17,480 bases of DNA from Deltaproteobacteria bacterium (GTDB taxonomy: Bacteria > Desulfobacterota > DSM-4660 > Desulfatiglandales > HGW-15): positions 1 through 17,480 of the forward strand of contig JAFDHB010000065.1 of NCBI GenBank assembly GCA_019308985.1, in the 5' to 3' direction. The notes under the pieces are model-generated. The model had not been told where the DNA came from, ran no database searches, and worked only from the letters and a program-made list of their open reading frames with translations. Of this stretch, positions 1 to 8,444 are shown piece after piece. The translations under genes were made by a program, and so were the position numbers. Position 1 is the stretch's first letter; every line of letters begins with the position of its first letter.

Positions 1-291
1 ATCACTCACGCTGACTACGAAATCTATATACCGTTCAAATTCCTTGCCGGTGTTGGCCACAATATCGGCCATTCCCGGGATGCCGGTTTCGTTGCTGATC
101 TTATCCTGGTTTTCCAAAAGATCCTTGGCCCGCTTTTCATTAAAGCCTTCCTTTCGCTTGGCCCCTTCAAAGACCCTATCCCCTTTCTGAAAGATGGAAG
201 CACAGACCACGGTTGGGTACTGGCCGGGCTGGCCCCCTAACTCAACACCTCCAACCTCACAAACCTTTTGCTCTGTTTCAAATCTGAACAT
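1..291 (-). CDS. MtrH-family methyltransferase, N-terminal part (runs off the window)
   Basis: The 97 visible codons read MFRFETEQKVCEVGG, then GGQPGQYPTVV and TGIPGMADIV. This is the N-terminal pattern of the MtrH family (tetrahydromethanopterin S-methyltransferase subunit H and its bacterial relatives). In bacteria these soluble proteins usually move a methyl group between a corrinoid protein and tetrahydrofolate. The start ATG is at 289-291, with a strong Shine-Dalgarno AGGAGGT at 298-304 and a 6-nt spacer. The C-terminal two thirds lie outside the window. On the same strand, across the island, is the 3' end of a UroD-type methyltransferase (17337-17480), so the two probably formed one operon before the island inserted. 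The family call is firm; the methyl donor is unknown. Confidence 0.85.
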   Translation of the reverse strand, partial: MFRFETEQKVCEVGGVELGGQPGQYPTVVCASIFQKGDRVFEGAKRKEGFNEKRAKDLLENQDKISNETGIPGMADIVANTGKEFERYIDFVVSVSD

Positions 292-340
292 GTACTAACC
301 TCCTCTCAGTGTTACCAGGACAGTTTGTTTGTTACTTATT

Positions 341-343
341 GAA
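341..343. repeat. Candidate 3-bp target duplication (GAA), left
   Basis: GAA directly abuts the outer end of the left repeat arm, and the same GAA abuts the right arm at 17309-17311. IS30-family elements make 2-3 bp duplications. A 3-bp match can arise by chance, so the support is modest. Confidence 0.4.
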
Positions 344-521
344 ATCATTAAGTTTGAATCATAAGTTCAGTCTATTTCGGAATTTTAATACCTGGATTCA
401 AGTAACAAGTGCAACTGTGAAGTCATGCAGCCTGTTTTCTGATTTCATTAAAAAATACCTCATTAGGGGTTTTATATGCAAGAGTTTTTCTCGGTCTGTT
501 GTTTAGACGATTGATTGCCAT
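344..521 (+). repeat. Left arm of 178-bp island-bounding inverted repeat
   Basis: This stretch matches the reverse complement of 17131-17308 with 8 mismatches by eye. Similarity stops abruptly on both sides: at 344 on the outer side and after 521 on the inner side. It contains the last 32 codons of the IS30 transposase frame (minus strand) and about 80 bp beyond its stop codon. Confidence 0.9.
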
Positions 522-586
522 TTGAACATGTTCTTCTTCAATTGTTTGAAAGTCCATCCCTTTAGGGAAGTATTGCCTGATAAGGC
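344..586 (-). pseudogene. IS30-family transposase, C-terminal remnant (left copy)
   Basis: The minus-strand frame from about 584 to the stop at 423-425 reads LIRQYFPKGMDF, then INRLNNRPRKTLAYKTP and NEVFF. This is the typical C-terminus of IS30-family DDE transposases. About 53 of the usual 300 or more residues remain. Upstream of about 586 the frame becomes unrelated sequence, because a plus-strand IS1634-type transposase fragment begins there. The element's 3' end (344-422) is kept. The remnant cannot encode a working enzyme. Confidence 0.85.
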
Positions 587-1264
587 CGATACAAGGAGGT
601 TTATCCTGAAAGCAAGACCTCCAAGGATCCAGCCCCACTTAAGGTTAAAGAAGTTTGGATTTATGATAATCGCTACATCGTCTGCCTCAACACCAAACAG
701 GCGCGAAAAGATGTTAAAGATCGTCAAGCCCTTGTTGAATCTTTAAAAGAAAAAATCAAAAAAGGCCCAAAAAAACTGGTTGGCAACAAAGGATATCGAA
801 AGTGTCTCAAAATTAAGCATGATAGTGTCACCATCGATCAAGACAAGATAGAATTTGATTCCCGATTCGATGGTAAATGGGTGCTCAAGACCAATACTGA
901 TTTACCAGCCGAACAGGTGGCGCTAAAATACAAAGAACTCTGGCAGGTGGAACAGGCATTCAGAGATATCAAGTCCATCTTAGAAATCAGACCCGTATTC
1001 CACCAACGAAATGAAAATATCCGAGGCCATGTGTTCTGTAGTTTTTTGGCTCTCGTACTCAGAAAAGAGCTGGATCGACGCCTTTACAAGTCTGGACACT
1101 GTTTTGAATGGGCAGACATCAAACAGGATCTAAAGGCTCTTCAGGAGACAGTCATCGAAGATCACGGGAAATCCTTGGCTGTTAGAACGGAATGTATCAA
1201 TACCTGTGGCAAGACCTTTCAGGCTATTGGTGTTGCCATCCCTGCCACCATTCGGGAATTATAA
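587..1264 (+). pseudogene. IS1634-family (IS4-like DDE) transposase, 5'-truncated
   Basis: A continuous plus-strand frame of 225 codons runs from about 587, starting RYKEVYPESK without an initiator, to the stop at 1262-1264. Conserved blocks are PLKVKEVWIYDNRYIVC, LVGNKGYRK, FDGKWVLKTNTDLP, YKELWQVEQAFRD (carrying the third catalytic acidic residue), RGHVFCSFLALVLRKEL and GKTFQAIGVAIP near the end. This is the C-terminal half of an IS1634-group transposase. The N-terminal half, with the first catalytic Asp residues, is missing and is replaced by the IS30 fragment. A GTG at 881 could open a 127-aa product, but it would be non-functional. The frame is otherwise intact, so the truncation looks fairly recent. 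Confidence 0.85.
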
Positions 1265-1511
1265 AATATGTCAAAGAGCAATGTAATTTGTGGTGCCAAG
1301 AACATTTTGGCCACATCTATGTCCTTAATATTGCAGAACTATTTTTTTCTAACTGTCAAAGATCAGTAAGAGCCTTTTCATACGTTAGGTATACCGAGAG
1401 CAAGGCCTTGTAAGGGCCATTTGGAAACGGAGGCGCCACCAGAACATAGATGGCGTCAGCTTGGCATTGCATGCCCTGCCGTGATTAGTTGGCTTAAGCC
1501 TTATTCACCGC
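1265..1511. other. Intergenic remnant between IS fragment and Mo-enzyme gene
   Basis: No convincing gene is present. The left part is probably the rest of the IS1634-type element. The right part contains small perfect palindromes (CAAGGCCTTG at 1402-1411, GGCTTAAGCC at 1491-1500) and a 5-bp stem GGCAT/ATGCC at 1463-1475. None has a following T-run in either direction, so I do not call a terminator for the minus-strand gene train that ends at 1512. Confidence 0.4.
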
Positions 1512-3812
1512 CTATTGTCCCCGCAAATCCACAATTGCGGGCTCAAAAGTCTTCACATTTTTTTCAATCATACGGTGTCTTTTTCTCTTGAGCCCTTCCC
1601 TCACAGGGTATATCTTACAAAGGCATATCCTCAGCGGCCAGCTTCCCAACATCGGGTCACACTCATCAGGATTATCATCCATTAAGACATTCATATTGGA
1701 TTCCCAGAGACCCATGAGCCAGGGTTCCTCCTCCGGCAACTCGGGAAACCACCAGTCGAAGGCCACAGCGACGACTTGGGGATGAAGGGCGCTCGCATAA
1801 AAAGCCTTCTGCCTGATTCTACCCCGGGGTGTTTCGATCCAAACCCACTCGTCATCTTCGACCCCCAGTTTTTGTGCGGTCTCGGGATGTATTTCAACGA
1901 GCGGCTCGGGGCTGACCCTTCGAATCCATTGGACCTCTTTCCAATTCGTGTGCATATATACATCGTCCCGGCCTGCGCAGGTCATGATGAGGGGGTATTC
2001 CTTTGCCAGTTCGGGGTTGCCCAGTGGGGTTTCTCGGGCTTCAGCATATTCAGGGATCGGATCGTATCCCAGCTTCTCAAAGATGGTGGAAGCCAACTCC
2101 ACCTTGCCTGTTGGTGTTGCGAAGCCAATTTTCTCATATCTCTTGGGTTCATGTTTATTGTCGATTTCAAAATACACTTCATCCACAAAGTCCTCGAAGG
2201 TATACCCTTTCTCCCTTAGACGGTCTGTGTAAGATTCCTCAATGGTTTCCCAGGGCCAGTATTCCTCCTGGCCGAGCCGTATACCAAGTTCTCGCCAAAA
2301 ATAGAAGTCTGTTCGATGATCGTACATACCCTCCACAACAGAAGGCACGGAAGCCTTATGGGCACGAATGGAGGTCCCGTAACCGATGTAGCTGTCCACA
2401 TGTGGCCGCTCCAGCCAGCTTGCCGCAGGAAGAACGTAGTCTGCCAGCAGGGCGCTGGGCGTCATGAATTGATCCATAACCACGTAGAGATCAAGGCTCT
2501 TAACAGCTTTATAGACCAGCTTTGTATTTGCCTGGGACACGAGGGGATTGCTTGCTTGGGTGATCATCGCCCTGACAGGATATGGTTTGCCGCTGAGCAT
2601 GGCTCTGTAGGCCGTAGGCGCATGTGCCTGCCCCAGATACCAAACAGCGTGGTCCGCCTCGCTGCCAAATGTCTTCACGAGACAGTCATGGATTTCCTTT
2701 TGGCCCGGCCAGCAATGCATTTTAAAACGATCGCTCCCTAGTTGCTTAACCTTCTGTTCTTGGGGCATCTGTTCCCACATCTCAATCTCGCGGTCTGACA
2801 CGTAATGACGATGCGGCCCGGGGAGCGCTTCTCCTCCGGCCACGTCTATATTTCCAGTGATTGCAGCGAGCGCACAACGGGCATACATATTCGCACTGGC
2901 GTTGACCTGTTGTTCGATACCCATCCCCTCAAAGATCACGCCGGGCTTTGTTGAAGCGTACATTTTGGCTGCATCGACAATGGTTTCTTTGGGAACCCAG
3001 GTCACCTCTTGGGCTTTCTCCAGCGTATATTTCTTTGCCCGCGCTTTGAGTGTATCAAACCCGTGACACCATTGATCAACGAATTCCCTGTCATAGAGTT
3101 CATTCTCAATAATACAGTTGATCATAGACATAAGCAGAAAAGCGTCCGTGCCCGGTCTAAGCTGCAACCAGACATCGGAGATGGCAGCGGAATTGGTCTC
3201 TCTGGGATCGATGACGATGATCTTTGCGCCCTTTTCTCTGATCTCGTTGATCATTGTCCAATGCCTTGGGCGACCGACCATGGCCTCACAGCCATAAAGG
3301 ACAACACATCGCGTATCAGGACTTATATGATGGGCGGGGGCCCATCCCATGACAGCCCGGGGGATCAGCACGCGTGGCCCCATGCAGATCGGTGACGGGC
3401 CGATATGGTTCGGGCTGCCAAAGAGGCTCATAAATCTTTGACAATATTCGGTGTGCGTCCACACATCGCCATTGGTAGCCACCAGCGCTTCAGAGCCCCA
3501 TTTTTTTTTGACCTTTGCCAGCCTCTCCGCAATCTCATCCATGGCTTGATCCCACGAGATGATCTCCCACTCCGCTTCGCCTCGCTCTCCCCTCCGTTTC
3601 AAGGGATAGTTGAGCCTGTTTGGACTATAAAACCATTGCTGGGCTGCCTCGCGATGCGGGCAGGTAATTCGCTTGGCCACATGGTCGTGTCCCGGTCGGT
3701 CGATGTCTTTCGTGATCCGGGTAACAATGCCATCCTTGTTCGTATGGACAACAACGTAACATTTAGCCTTGCACCACCAGCAAACGGATCTGATCTTTCT
3801 TGCAGCTTCCAT
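1512..3812 (-). CDS. Acetylene-hydratase-like molybdopterin (Mo/W-bisPGD) enzyme, DMSO reductase superfamily
   Basis: The product has 766 aa. The N-terminal [4Fe-4S] motif is C11-x2-C14-x3-C18...C51, and the probable Mo/W ligand is C143 (PICMGPR). There is no Tat signal, so a cytoplasmic location is likely. Similarity to Pelobacter acetylene hydratase runs along the whole length: ISWDQAMDEIAE, RPGTDAFLLMSMIN, LYDREFVDQWC, DQFMTPSALLADYVLPA and ATPTGKVELAS all have near matches as I recall that sequence. However, the residue after the second cluster Cys is K15, where acetylene hydratase has its catalytic Asp13, and the usual Lys after the fourth Cys is replaced (CPHR). It is therefore a family member with unknown chemistry, either redox or hydration. 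The start is fixed by AGGAGG at 3821-3826. It is the last gene of the long minus-strand train. Confidence 0.85.
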   Translation of the reverse strand: MEAARKIRSVCWWCKAKCYVVVHTNKDGIVTRITKDIDRPGHDHVAKRITCPHREAAQQWFYSPNRLNYPLKRRGERGEAEWEIISWDQAMDEIAERLAKVKKKWGSEALVATNGDVWTHTEYCQRFMSLFGSPNHIGPSPICMGPRVLIPRAVMGWAPAHHISPDTRCVVLYGCEAMVGRPRHWTMINEIREKGAKIIVIDPRETNSAAISDVWLQLRPGTDAFLLMSMINCIIENELYDREFVDQWCHGFDTLKARAKKYTLEKAQEVTWVPKETIVDAAKMYASTKPGVIFEGMGIEQQVNASANMYARCALAAITGNIDVAGGEALPGPHRHYVSDREIEMWEQMPQEQKVKQLGSDRFKMHCWPGQKEIHDCLVKTFGSEADHAVWYLGQAHAPTAYRAMLSGKPYPVRAMITQASNPLVSQANTKLVYKAVKSLDLYVVMDQFMTPSALLADYVLPAASWLERPHVDSYIGYGTSIRAHKASVPSVVEGMYDHRTDFYFWRELGIRLGQEEYWPWETIEESYTDRLREKGYTFEDFVDEVYFEIDNKHEPKRYEKIGFATPTGKVELASTIFEKLGYDPIPEYAEARETPLGNPELAKEYPLIMTCAGRDDVYMHTNWKEVQWIRRVSPEPLVEIHPETAQKLGVEDDEWVWIETPRGRIRQKAFYASALHPQVVAVAFDWWFPELPEEEPWLMGLWESNMNVLMDDNPDECDPMLGSWPLRICLCKIYPVREGLKRKRHRMIEKNVKTFEPAIVDLRGQ

Positions 3813-3920
3813 TTAACGAATCCTCCTAATAAGGGACCTCAAAGGACATCGCTCCCCACAAAGGTGCTTGCCTTGTTGAGGCCTTCAGTCCATCTCTTCA
3901 AGACCTGAATGCCATGAGAC

Positions 3921-4599
3921 CTATTTCTCTTGCAACCGCCTCAACTGCGCGATCATCTTTATGGCTTCTTGAACCGCATTTCCTGCCGATTCGGCATACC
4001 CATCCGCCCCGAAAAGTTTTGCCACGTCACTGGTCAACGGGGCGCCTCCGAGCATAATCTTGACATCCGGTTTCTTCTCCTTGATCATCTAAACCACCTT
4101 CTTCATGCCCATCATGGTGGTGTTCATCATGGCGGAAAGGGCCACTATCTTCGAGTCCGTTCGCATCTGCTCCTCAACGAATTTGTCGAGGGGGTCATCC
4201 CTTCCTAGGTCATGGACCGTAAACCCGGCGACCTCAAACATCATCTTGATGAGGTTCTTTCCGATGTCATGGATATCCCCCTGCACGGTCCCGACGACCA
4301 CCTGTCCCTTCATTCTCTGGCCCAGATCTTCGAGCTTGATGTGGGGCTTGAGGATATCGAGGCCGGATTACAAGGCATCGGCGGCCATGAGCAATTCCGG
4401 AACAAAATATTCATGTTGGTCATAGAGATCGCCCACCACCTCCATGCTGGCCGCCAGCCCGTTCATCGCCGCGTCATAGGCTCCTAGGCCTTCGTCCAAA
4501 ACGTTTCGGGCCGCCTCTTTGACTTTCTTGTCTTCGAAATTGACGACACCGTCTTTAGAGGATTTGTAGCAGCTCTTCTCTCAGATCTTTCTGTCCCAT
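3921..4599 (-). pseudogene. Methyltransferase corrinoid protein (MtaC/MtbC-like), disrupted by three lesions
   Basis: The intact product would be about 225 aa: an N-terminal helical cap (DGVVNFEDKKVKEAA, EYFVPELLMAADAL) and a B12-binding domain with the cobalt-ligand motif GDIHDIGKN, then ALSAMMNTT and MLGGAP. The reading frame is broken three times. There is a 1-nt insertion near 4555-4558 (after ELLQIL), an in-frame TAA at 4368-4370 where relatives usually have Tyr (ADAL*SGLDIL), and an in-frame TAG at 4089-4091 (KKVV*MIKEK). The total length is 3n+1, which agrees with a single extra base. The start ATG is at 4597-4599 and the natural stop at 3921-3923. The gene follows a UroD-family methyltransferase, its expected partner. 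Sequence between the lesions is well conserved, so decay is recent. Confidence 0.85.
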
Positions 4600-4678
4600 A
4601 TCCGCACCCCTGTATCGTCGTTTTAGGGCTGTGCCTTGCCCCGATGTATCATTCCGGCCCGCTTGAGAGGACGTTCCT

Positions 4679-5716
4679 TTATCCGTAAACGCCCTCAGAC
4701 AGACCGATCTTGACCATGGCCTGGAGGTTCTCTTTGGGCACATCACGCGGAACCGCGCAGTCGCCGGAGAGAATAAAACCTCCCCCTTTGGCAGCCTTAT
4801 CAATACACTCCGACGCCTCTGACGCAACGCGCTCTGGCGTCCCTAAGAGTAAGGTATCAACCGATCGCACATTGCCCATGATGGTTATTTTGCGACCCCA
4901 TTTCTCCTTGAAACTGACGAGGTCCACCCTGTCCACGTGGAGGATGTCCGCACCCGTATCAATGACCAAATCAAAACGGTCATCCCAGTTTCCACATGTG
5001 TGATAGAGGATCTTGACATTGCCGTGGGCCTTAATATCAGAGAACATCTTTTTAGTATAGGGATATGAAAAGGTTTCGTATTGGGACCTTTTGATGCAAT
5101 CATAATTGGCCACGGGATTGGATGTGCAAATGATGTCTGACCCTGCATCTACGAGGGCCCTGGCGTATTGCGTGCAGGGCCCAATCACCGTCTCCAGGAG
5201 TTCCTTTACGAAATCAGGGTCTTTGACCATATCTCGGTAAAGCTGTTCCATCCCTCTCAACATACAGGCCGTTCTGAAGGGAGGTGAGGCCCAGGCGATG
5301 ACGGGGATATCAGGTCCAAGTCTCTCCTTCAGCGATTTCACAACGGAAAGGAGAAACGGCATTCTGCCGTCTTTTACCGGTTCCAAGTCTGTCTTAATCT
5401 TCCGGATGTCCTCCTTTTCTTTGATGAAAGGGTGTTGAAATTGCGGGGGACTGTCCTCCGGCAGGTCCATCAACCCCCCCATAGCCTCATCAACTGCCGG
5501 TGTGCACCATATATCCCAGGCCGCATCCAGATGAAAGTCTCTGACCATTTTAACCTGTGCATCAACGTACTTTTCGCCGTCGGACCAGATGTCGGCAAAC
5601 TTAAGGCCTGCATAATGTATTGAGAATTCGCGTGAACAAAATATGAGCGGGATTCTATCCGGTTCGCGGTGTTCCAAAGTTGTTTCAATCCTTTCTCGTG
5701 AACTCATCTCCGTCAT
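4679..5716 (-). CDS. UroD-family (MtaA/MtbA/CmuA-type) corrinoid-dependent methyltransferase
   Basis: The product has 345 aa, the usual length. It opens with SSRERIETTLEHREPDRIP, which is standard for the uroporphyrinogen-decarboxylase-like methyltransferases. The zinc site of the methyltransferase branch is intact: H239-x-C241 (YHTCGNW) and C320 (FILSGDC). Other family blocks are RGMEQLYRDMVKDPDF and ITIMGNV. These enzymes carry a methyl group between a corrinoid protein and a thiol or folate-type acceptor, or bind the methylated substrate. The gene lies directly upstream of the corrinoid-protein gene, which is broken here. A purine-rich GATAGGGGGT just upstream of ATG 5714-5716 serves as the ribosome site. 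The substrate cannot be told from sequence. Confidence 0.85.
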   Translation of the reverse strand: MTEMSSRERIETTLEHREPDRIPLIFCSREFSIHYAGLKFADIWSDGEKYVDAQVKMVRDFHLDAAWDIWCTPAVDEAMGGLMDLPEDSPPQFQHPFIKEKEDIRKIKTDLEPVKDGRMPFLLSVVKSLKERLGPDIPVIAWASPPFRTACMLRGMEQLYRDMVKDPDFVKELLETVIGPCTQYARALVDAGSDIICTSNPVANYDCIKRSQYETFSYPYTKKMFSDIKAHGNVKILYHTCGNWDDRFDLVIDTGADILHVDRVDLVSFKEKWGRKITIMGNVRSVDTLLLGTPERVASEASECIDKAAKGGGFILSGDCAVPRDVPKENLQAMVKIGLSEGVYG

Positions 5717-5806
5717 GGTATTACCCCCTATCTCGTAGATATCTTTCTTGAAGCTTAAAAGGCAGTCAAACTTCCTCTGATATAGTTTCTACAGCCCTTT
5801 TATTTT

Positions 5807-6994
5807 TCAGATCACTTTATCCCTTTTAAGACTCTCAATTTCTTCCGAGGTTAGATAAAGTAATTTTTGCAAGATGTTTTTAGTAAACTCTCCCAGCAGA
5901 GGGGGCCTTTGCATAGATGGCCGCTTTGAACCCTCTATCTTCACAGGCGTCCCACATACCCTTATTGCTCCGGCAGTTGGATGATCCATCTCAACAATCA
6001 TATTTCTCCCTCGTACTTGTGTTTCATCCACCGCCTCGGCTATCGTATTCAGAGGGCCGCAGGGAATTCCGGCCTCATCCAGGATTCGCAGCCATTCTGA
6101 TTTTTGTTTCTCATGCAAAATCTTACCAAGGACCTCTCTCAATTCCTCCAGATTATTGATCCGATCCGTGTTGGTGGCGAACCTGGAATCTTCAACAAGA
6201 TCAACTCTTTCTATGGCTTTACAAAAAGAGGCCCACAATTTATCGTTGCCGACCGCAATGACGATAAAACCGTCTGAGACCTTATACACACCCATTGGCG
6301 CTATGTAAGGGTGCTGGTTTCCAGAAGGTTCAGGGTTCTGTCGGGTTGCGAAAAACCTTGAAATGGGATTTTCCAAAAGGGCAATCAGGCTGTCGAGCAT
6401 GCTGATATCTATGCATGCCCCCTCACCGTTAATCTCGCGTGCCCTCACCGCTGCCAAGATACCAATGGCCGCAAACATGCCCCCGACTGCATCCCCTAGC
6501 CCTATGCCGAGCCGTACTGGCTCCCCCCCTGGATGGGCGTTTATGCTCATAATGCCGCTGTATCCGGATACAATGAAATCATACGCCGCTTTGAACGCTA
6601 GGGGGCCCGTCTGGCCAAACCCGGACACCGAGGCGTATATAACCCCTGGATGGATGCTGCGAAGTACTTCATAACCCAAACCCAACTTATTCATCACGCC
6701 TGGCCGGAAGTTCTCAACCACAATGTCGAAGTGGGGAACAAGATCCAGAAATATCTTTTTCCCTCTGTCGGAGCGAAGGTTGAGTGTCATACTCTTTTTG
6801 TTTCGGTTGACGCTCAGGAAAGCCGCACTTTCACCGTTTAAGAACGGTCCCATAGAACGGAAGTCATCCCCCCCATTCACCTTCTCAATCTTTATCACGT
6901 CCGCCCCCAGATCTCCAAGGATCATGGAGCAGAAAGACCCGGCAAGAAGCCTCGTCAAATCCAGGACCTTCAAACCCTCAAGCGGTTTCATCAT
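5807..6994 (-). CDS. CaiB/BaiF family (class III) CoA-transferase
   Basis: The product has 395 aa. It contains MKPLEGLKVLDLTRLLAG, GADVIKIE, NRNKKSMTLNL, VENFRPGVM and GLGYEVL, the hallmarks of family III CoA-transferases. The catalytic Asp that forms the acyl anhydride is probably D168, in GIGLGDAVGG, matching Asp169 of formyl-CoA transferase. These cytoplasmic enzymes move CoA between carboxylic acids, often activating an imported acid. GTG 6995-6997 and two ATGs (6992-6994, 6989-6991) are stacked. GGAG at 7004-7007 is 9 nt from the first ATG, which I chose. Its place just after the TRAP permease genes suggests it acts on the imported carboxylate, in addition to the ADP-forming ligase encoded upstream. 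Confidence 0.9.
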   Translation of the reverse strand: MMKPLEGLKVLDLTRLLAGSFCSMILGDLGADVIKIEKVNGGDDFRSMGPFLNGESAAFLSVNRNKKSMTLNLRSDRGKKIFLDLVPHFDIVVENFRPGVMNKLGLGYEVLRSIHPGVIYASVSGFGQTGPLAFKAAYDFIVSGYSGIMSINAHPGGEPVRLGIGLGDAVGGMFAAIGILAAVRAREINGEGACIDISMLDSLIALLENPISRFFATRQNPEPSGNQHPYIAPMGVYKVSDGFIVIAVGNDKLWASFCKAIERVDLVEDSRFATNTDRINNLEELREVLGKILHEKQKSEWLRILDEAGIPCGPLNTIAEAVDETQVRGRNMIVEMDHPTAGAIRVCGTPVKIEGSKRPSMQRPPLLGEFTKNILQKLLYLTSEEIESLKRDKVI

Positions 6995-7124
6995 CACACG
7001 CTACTCCAATCCCCGATTTCATACCCTGCTCGCTTGGCTGTGGGTGGTCTCAAATCCGTACAAAATGCGCCCTGCCCGGAGCCCTAAGACGTCAAGATTT
7101 TTTATCCCTTTTACGAATATAGAT

Positions 7125-8444
7125 CTATCCATATAACAGCCTTGGAAGCCACAAAGCGAGCTGAGGGAAGAAGAAAACAAGCATCAGGCCCACAAACTGG
7201 AGAAACATGAATTGCATCATCCCAACGTATATATCCGCAAGCGACCAATCAGGAGCAACCGCTTTGAGGTAGTATGCAGACATAGCCACCGGAGGAGAAA
7301 GGAAAGCGGTCTGCAAATTTACCGCAAGCAAAGTGCCGAACCAGATAAGATTAAAATTCAATTTTATTATCACCGGAAGGAAGATCGGCACAAAAATAAA
7401 AAGGATAGCAGGCCATTCTAGAGGCCAGCCCAAAAGGAAGATGACCGCCATCAGAATCGCTAGAAGCACCATCGGTGGCACAGGCAACCCCATCATTGTT
7501 TTGACCAGCAAACTGCCTGTTCCCAAAACTGTAAACACTGCCCCGTACTGAGTTGAGGTTACCACGAGGAAGACGATTAAACTGGTCGTCCGAAGGGTAC
7601 TAATAGTGGAGTTTTTTAGCAGACGCATGTTAAATCGTCTATATAAAACGGTGAGAAGAAAAGCCCCTCCGGCTCCCATTGCAGCCGCCTCGGTCGGAGT
7701 CGCAAGTCCTGCAATAATACTTCCCAGAGAAGCAAACAGAACGACCCCGAGCGGGATGACGCCCGAAACGAGCTCCTTGAGAATTGCGAGGGTCGATTCT
7801 GGCCTCAATTCTGGCGGCAACGGCGGCCCCAGTTTTGGATTTATCTGACATCTTACCAGTGTATAGCCGATAAACAATAACGAAAGGACTATGCCAGGAA
7901 TAAGCGCGGCCGCAAAAAGATCTACGACAGAAACACCCAATACCGGCCCCATGACTACCAGCATCACGCTGGGAGGGATCAGGATTCCCAGGCAACCACC
8001 GGCAGCAATGGATCCCGCTGAAAGGCTGGGGCTGTAACCGCTTTTGTTCATTGCAGGGGCTGCCAGGAGTCCAATTACGGTCGTGGCGGCACCAATTATC
8101 CCGGTGGCCGCTGCAAAAAGAGTACACGTTAAGATAACACCCAGATATAAGGATCCCTTCAAGCGGGCCAACATGAACTGGAATGACTTGAAGAGGCGTT
8201 CCATCAGCCCCGACTCCTCTAGCATATGCCCCATAAAGATGAATAACGGGACCGCAGCCATGGTCTCGTCTTTCATAAGAGTGAAAGCCCGTGAAACAAT
8301 AAGATAAAAGACCTTATCGCCAATTCCAGCGAAACCGAAACCTATCGCCAGAAAAAGGAGCGTAAAAGAAATGGGAAAGCCGCCAAAGATCCCGATTAAA
8401 AGACACAACAGCATGATTAAACCGATGAGTTCTGTTCCGCTCAT
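7125..8444 (-). CDS. dctM: TRAP transporter large permease (DctM family)
   Basis: The product has 439 aa and is almost entirely hydrophobic, with about 12 predicted membrane segments. It carries the DctM signature GGCLGILIPPSVMLV and the block ATPTEAAAMGAGGAF. It forms the ion-coupled channel of a tripartite carboxylate transporter in the inner membrane. The start at ATG 8444 is preferred over an upstream in-frame start at 8462: it overlaps the stop of the small permease gene as ATGA and is preceded by GAGAGAGGTGG. The overlap indicates translational coupling. The stop is at 7125-7127. Confidence 0.92.
   Translation of the reverse strand: MSGTELIGLIMLLCLLIGIFGGFPISFTLLFLAIGFGFAGIGDKVFYLIVSRAFTLMKDETMAAVPLFIFMGHMLEESGLMERLFKSFQFMLARLKGSLYLGVILTCTLFAAATGIIGAATTVIGLLAAPAMNKSGYSPSLSAGSIAAGGCLGILIPPSVMLVVMGPVLGVSVVDLFAAALIPGIVLSLLFIGYTLVRCQINPKLGPPLPPELRPESTLAILKELVSGVIPLGVVLFASLGSIIAGLATPTEAAAMGAGGAFLLTVLYRRFNMRLLKNSTISTLRTTSLIVFLVVTSTQYGAVFTVLGTGSLLVKTMMGLPVPPMVLLAILMAVIFLLGWPLEWPAILFIFVPIFLPVIIKLNFNLIWFGTLLAVNLQTAFLSPPVAMSAYYLKAVAPDWSLADIYVGMMQFMFLQFVGLMLVFFFPQLALWLPRLLYG

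Noticed and set aside
1402..1500. Palindromes as a terminator for the minus-strand gene train
   Set aside because: The stems are short and not followed by a U-run in the minus-strand direction.
1512..3812. Calling the Mo/W enzyme acetylene hydratase
   Set aside because: The catalytic Asp position holds Lys (K15), and no acetylene-related context is seen. Only the wider family is supported.
4089..4091. In-frame TAG in the corrinoid protein read as pyrrolysine
   Set aside because: Pyrrolysine occurs in the methylamine methyltransferases, not in corrinoid proteins. The same gene also has a TAA and a 1-nt frameshift, which TAG decoding cannot repair.
7019..7132. 37-codon minus-strand frame whose ATG overlaps the dctM stop (begins MDRSIFVKGIKN)
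   Set aside because: The overlap is suggestive, but there is no good ribosome site, no recognised family and no other support.
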